Assembly (NCBI GenBank): GCA_032716605.1
Contig: CM064519.1
Location: 24,514,191 to 24,578,190 of the forward strand
Direction of reading: 5' to 3'
Length of the DNA: 64,000 nt
Origin: Paralithodes platypus
Taxonomy: Eukaryota > Arthropoda > Malacostraca > Decapoda > Lithodidae
Shown here piece after piece: positions 34,982-45,319 of this stretch. The notes beneath the pieces were generated by a model, which saw nothing but the letters and a program-made list of their open reading frames with translations, was not told the origin of the DNA and did not search any database. Numbering within the stretch: position 1 is the stretch's first letter; each line of letters starts with the position of its first letter. The translations under genes were made by a program, and so were the position numbers.

Positions 34982-35088
34982 ATTTGGGTCAATATTTACG
35001 AGTCACACCACAGCTGGGATCTCATTTTTAACGGTAGTTTTGGGTTCCTATCATTCTATGCTTCATTGCTATATACTTTTTATCCACC

Positions 35089-35122
<34 letters not shown>

Positions 35123-35545
35123 CCCCCGGCGCATTTTTATTTTTTTTGGCCCCTGGGCCATGCAAAATATACAACTCGCGGGCTATATCTCCGACTGTTT
35201 TCACTTAGTGACGGAAACACCTCAAATACGTCAGCACAGGGGGACGTTTCCAATTACCCCCATGCGCACTTCAGAGGTTAATAGGATTAACCTAACCAAA
35301 AAACCTAACTTAACCTAACAGCCCCCAAATACATTTAGGTTAGGTTTTTAGGTTAGGTTAATGCTAAATAAAATAAAAAATAGGCCTAAAAAAAACAAAA
35401 AAACAAAAGCAAGAATTTTTTTTTTTCCCGGTGGATAAAAATAATATAGCAATGAAGCATAGAATGATAGGAACTCAAAACTACCCTTAGAAATGAGATT
35501 CCAGCTGTGGTGTGACTCGTAAATATTGACCCTAATTTGACTAGG
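34982..35545. repeat. inverted repeat (foldback), arms ~113 bp
   Basis: The left arm (34982-35095), containing gagtcacaccacagctggga and ttcctatcattctatgcttc, is repeated in reverse complement at 35428-35545 with few changes. The ~330-bp spacer holds poly(T), a small A-MITE and TTAGG-like repeats. The arms end in ttttttt and ccggtggata. Confidence 0.8.
35117..35281 (+). mobile_element. A-family MITE, internally deleted copy
   Basis: TTAA at 35117-35120 and 35278-35281 enclose 157 bp. Both ends match the A family (ccccccggcgca..., and cgcacttcagagg at the right). The central ~450 bp are missing, with the joins at the poly(T)/ggcccctgggccatgc block and at cacttagtgacgg. Confidence 0.8.
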
Positions 35546-35593
35546 CTACTATTTTTGGGACAAACTGGATTTTAGGCCACGTATGGGATATAA

Positions 35594-37244
35594 TGTTCTA
35601 AAGTAAGAGGGGTGGCGGTATAGCAGTGTTTGTCAGGACAGTCAGGAGTACATTAAAAAGCTGTATTAAATCAGGTATTAGACTAGGCCTTAATAACGAT
35701 AATGAAAGTGTTTGGGTAGAGGTTAACGAAGGTAGTGAGACCATAGTTATTGGAGTTAGGCCTATGTATAGACCGCCAAATATGAGTAGAAATGACGGAA
35801 CGTCATTATGGGAGGAAATTAAAATGGCATCAAGGTTTAGCAATGTGTGCATTATGGGGGATTTTAATTTTCCGAATATACCGTAGCCTAGATTGGCAGC
35901 ATCAAATAGGAGACTGATTCTGAGCGAGTTTATAGAGGTAGTACAAGATAGTTTTTTATTTCAATTCATAGATACGCCGACCAGAGTTAATAATATTCTC
36001 GATAATAGACTCGGTTTAGTTTTCAGTAGCAATGAACATAGGCCTATGGTAAATAATGTAGAGATAGGGGACCACCTAGGAAATAGTGACCACAATTCTG
36101 TGTATTTGAATATACAATGGAAAGGTAATACCAGAGAGAATATAACATTAACCCTTGTCTAGCGGGGTGTTTTGGGCTCATTTGGGCATATTCAGGCCCT
36201 CCTGCATGATAAATCAAGCATATGCATGAAGAAAAAAAAATTAGCAAAAAACTAGGCACTAAAAGCTTCAAAATGAGACCAGAACGAGCTACGTAGCACT
36301 CGTGGTTCTCTTGCAGTGATGCCACGAACATGGGAGTTTAGCATATATCGGTATATTTTTCCCAGCTATGCTCACTACTGGCTACACTGCCGGCCTCTCG
36401 AGAACACAGGGAACATGAGTTAATGGGCGGCGGTAAGCCCTGGGAGTCGGCTGTCTGGCCCGCTGTGCTCCCGGCCATTTGCACTTGATTTTAACCCTTT
36501 AAAAGCCTTAATAATGCTCCTAACTTGCTGCAAATTGGTGCACGACTTAAGTCGAGTGCCGCCAATAAGGGGTTAATACCTGACTTCAGAAAAGCCAATT
36601 ATGGTGGGTTAAGAAGAGCTGAAGAGCCCTAGGCTATTAGCGGACCCTATGGTCAAAAAATTAAGTCGATCCAGGTGTCTCAGGCACCTGTCATCTTAAG
36701 TCAGGAAGAGACGTCAACCTTGGTAGATACATACGATAATTTTATCAAGTCAGTATTCAATGCATAAAATAAATATATCCCCAAAAGAAAATTTAGATCA
36801 ACACAGAACCAACCCAAATGGATGAATAATAGACTATTAGATCTTCTAGGACAACAGAGAGGGATAGGCCTATCCTATATAGAAAAATTAGGAAAGGCGA
36901 AATTCACCTACTTGCTTACTATCAGAATCTATCAAGACAGGTAAAAAAGGATATTAGGAAAGAAAAAAGAAATCATGAAATTAAGGTTGCCAATGACTCA
37001 AAAAATAATCCTAAAGCTTTTTACCAACTATATAAATCCAAGGTTAGAGATGTAGTTGGTCCCCTTAAAACTTCGATAGGAGAAATGACAGAAAATGATT
37101 TAGAAATGTGCAGTACATTAAATAGTCAATTTCTTTCCGTTTTCAGTAATGAAAATTTGGCACAGTTTCCAGAAGTCCGTAAGGTATATAGCGATAGTAT
37201 AGAAAATAGGTTAAGTACGGTTACTATAAGTAGAAATGATGTGC
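35594..37244 (+). mobile_element. LINE K: CR1-like endonuclease fragment, split by TTAA element J
   Basis: Endonuclease sequence is at 35594-36147, with GGIAVFVRT, MYRPPN, IMGDFNFPNI and LGNSDHNSVY, and continues after element J at 36577 with PDFRKANYGGLRRA. Further remnants to 37244 include KDIRKEKRNHEIKVAN-like and LSTVTISRNDV text. Stops are present. The RT domain is not reached, because the sequence ends at the TTAA where an E-MITE sits (37245). Confidence 0.75.
36152..36572. mobile_element. TTAA-flanked MITE J
   Basis: TTAA lies at 36148-36151 and 36573-36576. Removing the unit plus one TTAA restores the LINE K endonuclease frame exactly. The left end is CCCTTGTCTAGCGG; from the right it is CCCCTTATTGGCGG. 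421 bp, no coding capacity. The family is not seen elsewhere in the window. Confidence 0.8.
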
Positions 37245-37248
37245 TTAA

Positions 37249-37728
37249 CCCTCTCACCACGGAAGGGCTCTTGAACGCCCATAAAAAAGCATATAACAGG
37301 TACCCGGAAGGGCTCTTGAACGCCCAGTGGTTGAAAGCCTGTGAGCTTCGTGTGCGAGACGTCGGTCCGACGCATGTAAACAACAGCCGGCTGGACCGAC
37401 GCCTCGCATCTCCGGCCACAAGAAGGAGAGCGTCGCTTGTTCGTGTGTGCCTGTATGTTGTTGTTAAGTATCGAAAAGTAGTGTAAAGTGGCTGTTTTGG
37501 CCATAAAGTTATCTCCAATGAAATCATCATCACAACTCAACCAGTTGACTTAGAGAGCTCTACTTAATGCCATTCTACAGGTAAATAACACAGCTACGCT
37601 TGGGGATGCGCGGGAATGCGGGAAGCAGTCAGATTAACAAATATACGGTAGCCTAGCCTAGACGTTTTTCGGCCAAAACACCCGGGTTTCGAGGAATATA
37701 TATATAATACATAGCCGGGGCTGGAGGG
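37249..37728 (-). mobile_element. E-family MITE, reverse copy, inserted in LINE K
   Basis: TTAA at 37245-37248 and 37729-37732. It is the reverse complement of 29784-30268 with few differences and has a right end ccggggctggaggg. It lacks the CAGTA insertion seen at 30059-30063. Confidence 0.85.
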
Positions 37729-37732
37729 TTAA

Positions 37733-38870
37733 ACATAAAAAAAAAATATATATATATTTTTATTTTTGTTTTGCCCTTGGGCCATGCAAAATATCAGTCC
37801 TCTACCTCCCCTCCTTCCCCACTTTCCTCCCCTCCTTCAGTTATCACCTATTTTCCCTGTTATTCCCTTATTCTGAGGTATATTTTCGTGCTAACATTAG
37901 CGAGTTGCAAGCAGGGCATTGTCATCACTGTTAGCAAGCGAGTGCAAGAGAGAGAGAGAGAGAGAGAGAGAGTATCGATCGACAGTGTCTCAGTGGCCTT
38001 GGGGGAAATTGGCGGGAAAGGAGGTTGCCTCACCCATACATTATGTAACTCGCGGCCTGTATCGCCGATTTTGACCATCCAAACGCTGTTTTCACTCGTT
38101 TTATTGTTGTAACAGGTTAATACCTTTATAATCAACCTATAATAGGCGCATATGGATAAGTATTAACCCGGGAACTGCCGGGAGACTCTTAAGAGTTCCC
38201 TCGGCGGACTGCGGGGAGACTCTTAAGAGTCAGAGATAAAAAAAATCAACTTTTGACATCGACATTTTTTTGTTTATTTTTTTATTTTTTGGCCCCTGGG
38301 CCATGCAAAATCTCAGTCCTCTACCTCCCCTCCTTCCCCACTTTCCTCCTCTCCTTCAGTTATCACCTATTTTCCCTGTTATTCCCTTATTCTGAGGTAT
38401 ATTTTCGTGCTAACATTAGAAATCCGGTTACAGGGTGTGGTCATCACTGATAGCAAGCGAATGCAAGAGAGAGAGAGAGAGAGAGTATCGATCGACTGTG
38501 TCTCAGTGGCCTTGGGGGAAATTGGCGGGAAAGCAGCTTGCCTCACCCATACATTATACAACTCACGGGCTATATCTCCGATTTTGACCATCCAAACTCT
38601 GTTTTCACTCGTTTTACTGTTGTTTCAGGTTAATACCTTTATAATCAACCCATAATAGGCGCATATAGATAAGTATTAATGGTACAATGAATATTTTAGT
38701 GACGGAAACACCTCAAATACGTCAGCACAGGGGGACGTTTCCAATTACCCCCATGCGCACTTGTTAGGTTAATGCTATTTATGGTAAAATTAATATTTTA
38801 GTGATGGAAACAGCTCAAATACGTCAGCACAGGCAGACGTTTCTAATTACCCACATGCGCAGTTCAGAGG
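37733..38870 (+). mobile_element. A-family MITE, outer copy (A1), 5'-deleted, holding a second A-MITE
   Basis: A1 starts right after the E-MITE's TTAA with an A-rich run and matches the A family from gccatgcaaaata on. It is split at its internal TTAA (38163-38166) by A2 and resumes at 38773 with tgctatttatgg, ending cagttcagagg before TTAA 38871-38874. Confidence 0.82.
38167..38768 (+). mobile_element. A-family MITE, inner copy (A2)
   Basis: TTAA lies at 38163-38166 and 38769-38772. It matches copy 1 end to end, except that the right end reads cgcacttgttagg rather than cgcacttcagagg. It contains the (GA)n tract at 38467-38484. Self-insertion into the A1 copy gives a clean TTAA duplication. 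Confidence 0.85.
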
Positions 38871-38874
38871 TTAA

Positions 38875-39500
38875 GGGATTAGTACTCAAACTGTGGGGGC
38901 GGCAGCCCCCACCCATAATACTAGGTTAGGTTAGGTAAGGTTGTTAGGTTAGGCTAATGTCTTTTCAAATCACTATCGGGGAGCGAGCGTGATAATATTC
39001 AAGGACACTAGTGCGACGTTATGAGAAACAATTTATTAGGGAAAATAGGCACCAATAGATTCGCCATATTTTTTCCATATAGTCCGCATGGAGGATTTTC
39101 GTTATCAACAAATTGAAAAATACCCACTTCACAGACAAATACACCAAAAATCTAAGTCAAAGCGGGGGGGTGGGGGCGGCAGCCCCCACCTATAATACTA
39201 GGTTAGGTTAGGTAAGGTTGTTAGGTTAGGCTAATGTCCTTTCAAAGGGGTATAGGGTAGTAAACACTAGGATAGCCTATACCCGGTCAGAGGTGAGAAG
39301 AAGAAGAGTCCTGCAGTAGTCTCCTTGAATGCTACCGTGAGCGTGTCTCAACATCGATCGATAGGCCTAATGGGGAAAATAGGTTTTCCCGAGATTTCTA
39401 ATTAATTACAAACACTATAGGCCTATATTGATGCAAATTACCAATTTTGTTTATAAAAAACACTGAAAATTTGTGGTATTAAAATAAAAAATAAATCCTA
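38875..39500 (+). repeat. two R-family repeats
   Basis: The first starts GGGATTAGTACTCAAA after TTAA 38871-38874 and runs through the GC hairpin and TTAGG-like tract to about 39000. The second hairpin is at 39170-39190. It is followed by the TTAGG-like tract, gaagaagaagagtcctg and the gagcgtgtctcaacatcgatcg tail to 39500. The tail has a GGCCTA insertion at 39420. Confidence 0.65.
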
Positions 39501-40054
39501 GCTTTGTCATAGAGTATTAGTCACCACAATATATGTCTTAACCGCTGCATATTTAATTATTTTTCATTAGACTTTGTGAGTTAAATAAGGGTGGAAGGAA
39601 AAATGGCGGCCATCTTGGATCAGCTGAGAACTAATATGTTTCACTTTTTTACAGTATTTTTAGTATTTTGTCATATTCTATATCAATGCTAACCCTGCGG
39701 GAGTCTGGGGGCGGCAGCCCCCCAGGTTAGGTTAGGTTAGGTTAGGGTAATGACAAAATATGGTTTTATATTAGGGGGCATGTTTTAATATTGCAAAATA
39801 ATGGGTAAATATGAATTTGCAGAAGGAAAAACACTTAAAATACACTAATCAATGAAGGAACTGATGAGAAAAAGGATTATAATACAAGAAACACATACGT
39901 GACCTAAAATCCAATTTGTCCTAGCCTATTTTTGGAATGAGTTGTGTTACCGGGCGTACATCGTGTAAACACGTAGCCTAAGTTGATGTCAAACAGTGGG
40001 GGCGGCAGCCCCCACCCATAATACCAGGATAGGTTAGGTAAGGTTGTTAGGTTA
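39501..40054. other. non-coding; GC hairpins with TTAGG tracts at 39705-39747 and 39998-40060
   Basis: No gene is seen. An ATG in aaaatggcggccatcttgg (39602) opens only a short frame and the phrase is common in repeats. Two more hairpin-plus-TTAGG units are present. The one at 39705 has the hairpin joined directly to ggttagg. Confidence 0.5.
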
Positions 40055-41535
40055 GGCGGTCAATATATAAGAGACGCAACAATATAGCCTTGGTAGGCCT
40101 AACAAATTTCTAAAGGTATTTTTACTTTTGGGTTCCTATCATCATATGCTTCATAATTGCTATAGGCCTAGCCTATAATTGGCAAGAATGTTAAGAGCGG
40201 GCGTACCGCCACCATTGTTTACACTACGTGTAGTGGCGTCGGACCTTTGCCATCATGTTCCCGTCTATTTTGACTGCCTTTGGATACAATAATATGTTGA
40301 GGGGGGGCTTTGCTCCCCTCACCCCCCCCCCCCCCCCAACGACATATTGTCATCATCATATATATTGCCAGCAGGGGGCAAATAACCAAAAAAAAAATTG
40401 CCGTCAAAATAGATGCGAACTCGAACCACGGCGATCGATAAATGTAAACATGGCGGCGGGGGAGGCATCGCCGCCACGTCGGACGCTTGCAGTCAAGTTC
40501 CCATCTATTTTGAATGCTATTAGATACAATAATATGTTGAGGGTGGGCAAAGCCCCCCCATGACATATTGTCATCATCATATACCGGGTATATTGCCAGC
40601 AGGGGGCAAATAACAGAAAAAAATTGCCGTCAAAATAGACGCGAAGTTAACGGCGGCAATCGCCCTATGTATACATGACGACCGTACACCCGGTAACTAC
40701 ATCCATCCCCTATAATTTTTATCCTCGGGGAAAACACAAATTTTGGGATTTTTCATTTTTTTCTTGGGATTTTTTTTTTTTTTTCATTAGGCCTAACCTA
40801 ACCTAATAACCCCCAAATACATTTAGGTTAGGTTAGGTTAGATTTTTTGGTTCTAAAGGTTAATGAAATAAAAGAAGAAAAAAAAAATGAAAATTCCAAG
40901 ATTTTTTTTTTTTTTTTCCCGGGAATAAAAATTATAGGGATGGATGTAGAGTTCGGGCATACGGTCGTCATGTTTACATAGGGCGATCGCCGCGGTTAAC
41001 TTCGCGTCTATTTTGACGGCGATTTATTCGGTTATTTGCCCCCTGCTGGCAATATACCGGTATATGATGATGACAATATGTCATGTGGGGGTGAGGGTGG
41101 GCAAAGCCCCCCCCCCCTCAACATATAATTGTATCCAAAGGCAGTCAAAATAGACAGGAACATGATTGCAAAGGTCCGACGCCTCCCCCGCCACCGCCGC
41201 CGTCATGTTTACATTTGTCGATCGCCGTGGTTAAGTTCGCGTCTATTTTGACGGCGATATTTTCGGTAATTTGCCCCCTGCTGGCAATTTATATGATTAT
41301 GACAATACGTCATGGGGGGGAGGGGATGAGGGGGGCAAAGACCCCCCTCAATATATTATTGTATCCAAAGGCAGTCAAAATAGACGGGAACATGATGGCA
41401 AAGGTCCGACGCCATTACGCGTAGTGTAAACAAGGATGGCGGTACGGCATATGATGATAGGAACCCAAAACTACCATTAAAAATGTGTTACCTAGGCTAT
41501 ATTGTTGCGTCTCTTATATATTTACCGGTTAGGCT
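40055..41535. repeat. large foldback element cluster
   Basis: The outer arms are inverted: 40060-40160 (ataagagacgcaacaatatagcc ... gggttcctatcatcatatg, stated in two parts) matches the reverse complement of 41445-41530. Inside are several ~500-bp units, themselves near-palindromic. The recurring parts are cgggcgtac, gtcgtcatgtttacat, gcgtctattttgacggc, tgccccctgctggcaat, a G-run/C-run hairpin with caaagcc, tattgtatccaaaggcagtc, aaaatagacgggaacatgat and aaggtccgacgcc. No coding capacity. Confidence 0.7.
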
Positions 41536-42134
41536 AATGTCTTTCTTAGGTTTTTAACCCCTCATTTTCCCTGAATTTCATAGCCCTCCCCACTAGTGGG
41601 GGGTTTGTTTTTAGATTGTTGATTTTTTGATAATGGGTAAATACTCATTTCAGCTCCTCTTCAGTATAAAACAACACTATATCTAAAGGAAAAATTAAAA
41701 ATAAAAACAAAATGGTAAGATCCTGTGTAGCGGGTAGAACTGTTTTTCCGATGCCTAGGCCTATTTACTAAGAAACATTGAACAATATCTTTAACCTAAC
41801 CAAAACCTAACCTAACCTAGTATATTAGTGGACTATTTATGAGTATAAAATGTAAAAATGTACTGTAACATTACCAAATTATTGAGATATAAATACAGGT
41901 CCTCCCGCTACACAGGATTATACCAATAAAACGTACTGAAGTTGCTGTCGGTCCAAAAAGTCAGGTTTACCTTGCCCCCTGCTGGCAATGTATATGATGA
42001 TGACAATAGGCTATGTCATTATTGTATCCAATGGCATTCAAAATAGACGGGAACATGATTGCAAGCATCCGATGCCAACGCTGTCATGTTTACATATGTC
42101 GATCGCCGTGGTTAAGTTCGCGTCTATTTTGACC

Positions 42135-42174
<40 letters not shown>

Positions 42175-42779
42175 CCCCTGCTGGCAATACAGACAATACA
42201 GCAATACGGCAATACAGAACATTATTTGGAAGGGGGGGGGTGAGGGGGGGCAAAGCCCCCCCTCAACATAGGCTATTATTGTATCCAAAGGCAGTCAAAA
42301 TAGACAGGAACATGATGGCAAGCTCCGCCTAGTGAAAACAATGCTGGCGGTACGCCCGAACTCTACATTCTACCCTATAGGGGAAGGATGTAGTATCCGG
42401 GCGTACGGTCATCATGTTTACATAGGTCGTGCGCTCGCGGTTATGTTCCAGTCTATTTTGACGGCTATTTTTCCCATTTCCCCCCCCCCCTCAACTTATT
42501 ATTGTATCCTAAGACAGTCAAAATAGACGGAGACTTGATCGCGAGCATGAGAGTAGTGTAAACAAGGTTGGTGATACGCCCGAATAGCCTACTACATCCT
42601 TACCAAATTTAGACATGGAAATGAGTAGGCTACCGGTTATATGCGGGAGATTGTAGGAACCAATCGAACAGGGGTATACCCAGGAGATGCTAGGATATAG
42701 GCATTCGATAAGGAGTTACTGGAACTCCTGTGTCATTTGCTTGGCCTCTCTTACTGATTTCCTTTGTGCCTCACTTAGG
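41536..42779. repeat. further foldback-family units
   Basis: 41960-42370 is a unit like those at 40.2-41.4 kb with a ~40-bp poly(T) in one arm. 42370-42605 is a short unit with ends gggcgtacggtc and ggtgatacgcccg. The part at 41536-41960 contains R-like text (ttaacccctcattttccctg, also at 23193) and otherwise nothing recognised. Confidence 0.6.
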
Positions 42780-42983
42780 CTACATTGAGAGTAATCCAGC
42801 TCGCTCTCACAAACACCTCCTCCTCCTATCTACTTCACTACACTAAACATGCACAACACACTTTTTCCACAACAAAATTGCTTTTGATGATGAATATAAA
42901 CCCAGCCTCGGAGTCCCCTGACAACCCCTCTAATTTCTCTAAATGCACTGGCCCTCGGCCTGTCACTCTTACTATCAACTTCT

Positions 42984-43685
42984 ACACATCATAAGACCTT
43001 ACAGACTATCCAAAACAAAGCCCTGAAGATCATTACAGGCTGCACAGCTACTGCACCCACAGATCATCTACATCAAGAAACCAAAATCCTCAAAGTCAAA
43101 GACCATCTGGACATGAGAGGCACTCAATTCCTGGCAGCAGCCTCCACGAACCAAGACCACCCACTAAACTACATGGCAACACACCCACAGACACCAAGAA
43201 ATATCAAAACAACACCCAGCACACGGTATCACACACAGTTATTGTCCTCTCTCCCTCCCTGCCCACCCCGAACCAACTTCCAGAAGCACATCCATACTCA
43301 TATCTCTCGCCAATCCATCCACTCACTCACAGACAACACGCAGCTGCATGCACGACCTCCCGAAATCCATCCTTCCGAATCCTCCCTTCCTCGCGAGGAC
43401 AGAGTCCACCTGGCCAGGCTGAGATGCGGACACCATCCAGCTCTCCTGAGCTATCAGAAGAGACTGGATGACTCCGTTGTCGACGCCTGCCCGGGATGTA
43501 ACACAGCACCCCATACCATTAAACACATCATAGAAGACTGCATTTCACACAACCACTTACGCCAACAACACAACCTACACTCAATGAGAGCTCTGTGGGA
43601 AAGCCCGATCGTGGCCATGGCCTTCCTCAGGGACTCGGGGCTGTTCGGCCAGGCAGCTTAGGGAACAACAACAACAACAACAACA
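42984..43685 (+). mobile_element. LINE A copy 2, strongly 5'-truncated
   Basis: 702 bp matching the last part of LINE A (from about 33689), with few substitutions and a 6-bp difference near the end. Flanked by a 13-bp duplication actatcaacttct (42971-42983 and 43686-43698). The tail is (AAC)n. It keeps an open frame of 182 codons ending GLFGQAA. Confidence 0.9.
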
Positions 43686-43698
43686 ACTATCAACTTCT

Positions 43699-45319
43699 CC
43701 AACATTCGCGGCCTTTCCTCTAATTTTCACTCTGTGGAACACCACCTCTCCTCCTATAAACCTGACCTTTTTTGCCTCACTGAAACTTGGGTGTCTGAAG
43801 CAAACTTCCAGCAGCCCCTTTTCTGTATCCTCCTACTTTCTCTATCCTAGTTTCAAAGCCAAAGGCGGATGTTATGCATACGTGCACAACAAACGCTCTC
43901 GTGTTCCCGATTTCGACTTCTGAATTCTCAACTTTATGGCTCAAAGTATCCTGTCATTCTCATACTAAATATTTCTGTGCTGTCTATCTTTCTTCTAACT
44001 CTACCGACTTTCCCAAATTCTTTGACTAGGCCTATCTAAACTCTTAAGTGGAACACATTCTATCCATTTCTCCTTTCTCAGAAATCTCCATCTTAGGAGA
44101 TTTCAACATTCACCACCGCCAATGGCTCTCCTCTGCCTACGTCTTTTCTATCCTAAATGACCTAGAGCAGTTGGTTCAGCAACCCACCCGTATCCCAGAT
44201 CGCTTCGGAGATCGGCCCAACATTTCTGACTTATTTCTAACTTCTAACCCTTCTTCTTATAGGCCTACTTTCGATCTTTTCTCTCCTTTGGGCTCCTCCG
44301 ACCATAAACTTATCTCTGTCACCTGTCCTTTCTCTCCAGTACGGCCACCCGATCCTTCCAGCCGGTGGCACTTTGGCGCTGCCGACTGGGAGGCTCTCCG
44401 GCAGTACTTCTTTGATTTCCCATGGAATTATTTTTGCTTTTGTGGCCGAGGACCCTCGGAGAGTGCTGAACGCATTACCGACGTAATCCTATCGGGCATG
44501 GAGGCATACAATCAATTTTCTTTCTCTCGGACTAATGCAAACAAATCTTGGTTTACTCACGCTTGTTCTACTGCTGTCCGCAATAAGGAGGAAGCATTCA
44601 AATGGTACCAACGTTTTAAAAATCAAGAATCTCATTCTTCCTATGTTTCTGCCCGGAATCAAGCCAAGTCTGTCCTTCGACTTGCCAAACACTCTTTCAT
44701 CAATAATATATGCACTGAACTATCCAACTCTAGCTCTTCCCAAGCTTTCTGGCATCTAGCCAAAAACATCTCCAACCATTTTTCTTCCTCGTCTTTCCCT
44801 CCCCTTTTCCACTCTGATGGCACAACCATAACTTCTTCCTCTGACAAAGCTGAACTCTTACCTCAGACTTCTGCTAGAAACTCCACCTTGGATGATTCCG
44901 GTGCTATTCCTCCCTCTCCACCCCCTCCACCCCCTTCTCTCCTACTTATGCCTAATACCCTAATCTCTTCTAAAGATGTACTTTCTACCCTCTCTGGGAT
45001 TAATACTAAGAAAGCGTCCGGATAGTGTTCCCCCTGTTGTAGGCCTACTCAAAAACTGTGCTTCCGTGCTGACCCCCTGTCTAGGCAAACTCTTTCGTCT
45101 CTGTCTCTCCTCTAACGTCTTTCCTTCTTGCTGGAAGTTTGCTCTCATTCAACCTGTCCCTAAGAAGGATGACTGCTCTCAACCCTCCAACTATCATCTA
45201 ATTGCTCTCATCTCTTGTATCTCTAAAGTTTTTAAACTACATGTATTCTTACTTCTAAATTTCTTAAGCATTTATCTTCTCATAATCTGCTCTCAGATCG
45301 CCAGGTATGGTTTCCTTAA
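43699..45319 (+). pseudogene. LINE F2 endonuclease and start of reverse transcriptase
   Basis: The best frame is 44048-45025, from ISILGDFN through SDHKLIS to a Ser/Pro-rich linker; stops and shifts occur on either side. An in-frame TAG at 44027-44029 lies inside a TAGGCCTA; without that 6-bp insertion the frame would read on. Another TAGGCCTA near 45039 adds two codons relative to F1. Confidence 0.75.

Noticed and set aside
34952..35281. Phe-rich 109-codon frame
   Set aside because: It is a translation of poly(T) and MITE sequence.
39602..39700. ATG in a gatggcggccatc context as a gene start
   Set aside because: The frame is short with no splice signal, and the phrase recurs in repeats of this window.
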